Source of the DNA: an uncultured Pseudomonadota bacterium
Lineage (GTDB): Bacteria; Myxococcota_A; Polyangia; Nannocystales; Nannocystaceae
Length of the DNA: 33,528 bases
Assembly (NCBI GenBank): GCA_913061055.1
Contig: CAJXVA010000043.1
Coordinates: forward strand, 1 to 33,528
Reading direction: 5' to 3'
This document shows, piece after piece, positions 33,325-33,528 of the stretch (position 1 is the first letter of the stretch; each line of letters begins with the position of its first letter). A program made the translations under genes and the position numbers. The notes below the pieces were generated by a model that was not told where the DNA came from, ran no database searches, and saw only the letters and a program-made list of their open reading frames with translations.

Positions 33325-33365
33325 GCCGGTGTCTTGGCGTCTCGACGGTGTCAACCGCCGCACAG
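33260..33365. repeat. Direct repeat copy B (with 31531-31636)
   Basis: Partner of the repeat at 31531-31636. It contains the leader ORF's signal-peptide codons and upstream bases, including a TTGACA hexamer on the minus strand where copy A has TTGATA. Confidence 0.9.
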
Positions 33366-33517
33366 CGCCTGGACAAACACGCGGTCCCCCTCGGGTCTTG
33401 CCCCACGAGCCGCGACACGACACACACACCCCCACGAGGCGCTGGAGTGGGTTCGGGTCCACGACCATCGCGACCGGCCCGCGAGGGATCGCGATGCGCG
33501 GTCCAGCACGTTGTTAT
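33366..33517. other. Short stretch without a recognisable gene
   Basis: No credible coding frame is visible. The stretch includes a short (CA)n run near 33417-33429. It may be the upstream part of the kinase and leader region, cut by the contig end. Confidence 0.5.
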
Positions 33518-33528
33518 CTGTCTCTTAT
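33518..33528. other. Sequencing-adapter remnant (Nextera mosaic end)
   Basis: The last 11 bases, CTGTCTCTTAT, equal the first 11 of the 19-bp Nextera/Tn5 mosaic-end sequence CTGTCTCTTATACACATCT. Such a run at a contig end is a library artefact rather than genomic sequence. Confidence 0.9.

Noticed and set aside
33300..33365. TTGACA hexamer on the minus strand as a promoter for the histidine kinase.
   Set aside because: No convincing -10 at the right spacing, and the promoter consensus in this lineage is uncertain.
33411..33432. Short CA-rich run near the right end as a repeat element.
   Set aside because: Too short and imperfect, and close to an adapter-contaminated contig end.

Overview
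The window looks like one complete short-read contig from a very GC-rich member of the Myxococcota, most like Nannocystales or another delta-type predatory lineage. The reasons are the third-position GC bias, the many lipoproteins whose lipobox is followed by a Ser/Thr/Gly/Asp-rich linker, the MYXO-CTERM-like tail on a secreted lyase, the crowd of regulators (three ECF-type sigma factors, a Hanks-type kinase with a C-terminal helical-repeat region, a hybrid histidine kinase), and paralogous small lipoproteins. I ran no database search; family names are recognised from motifs. Both contig ends carry technical marks: bases 1-55 exactly repeat 3592-3646 (a typical k-mer overlap at a repeat), and the last 11 bases equal the start of the Nextera mosaic end.

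Left region (1-4313) is damaged. It holds a 5'-truncated coiled-coil/two-TM gene with two frameshifts (56-975), an intact HExxH lipoprotein (1001-2116), a PDZ-protein gene that lost its N-terminus to an IS91-family transposase remnant and has a frameshift near its end (2098-2590), the transposase remnant itself with one frameshift and a missing C-terminus (2590-3848), hairpins beside it, and a C-terminal fragment of another protein (4038-4313).

4312-9093 contains two sigma-factor modules on the + strand. The first is an ECF sigma, an overlapping single-pass candidate anti-sigma, and an exported barrel-like protein. The second is a sigma factor fused to a TM helix and a helical-repeat domain, followed 7 bp later by an exported beta-propeller-like lipoprotein. 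9153-12908 is a tightly overlapping three-gene operon: HemN/HemW-like radical SAM enzyme, MFS transporter, DUF418 membrane protein. It is the most coherent uncharacterised small-molecule candidate here.

12923-24405 is mostly envelope and surface proteins: a small beta-rich protein, a hypothetical, a YcaQ/AlkX-like DNA glycosylase, a Kelch lipoprotein, a VIT/P-domain/vWA protein with an upstream CARDB-like exported protein, a zinc-ribbon/TM/low-complexity protein with a repeated YGV motif, an endonuclease/exonuclease/phosphatase lipoprotein, two Cys-rich lipoproteins and a DNRLRE-like lipoprotein. 24684-33528 holds a SUFU-domain protein, an ECF sigma divergent from a Ser/Thr kinase across a palindromic 80-bp region, a pectate-lyase-like protein translationally coupled to the kinase, and a PAS-HisKA-HATPase-REC kinase bracketed by two direct copies of a lipoprotein 5' region. 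I found no tRNA, rRNA, CRISPR array or convincing riboswitch.
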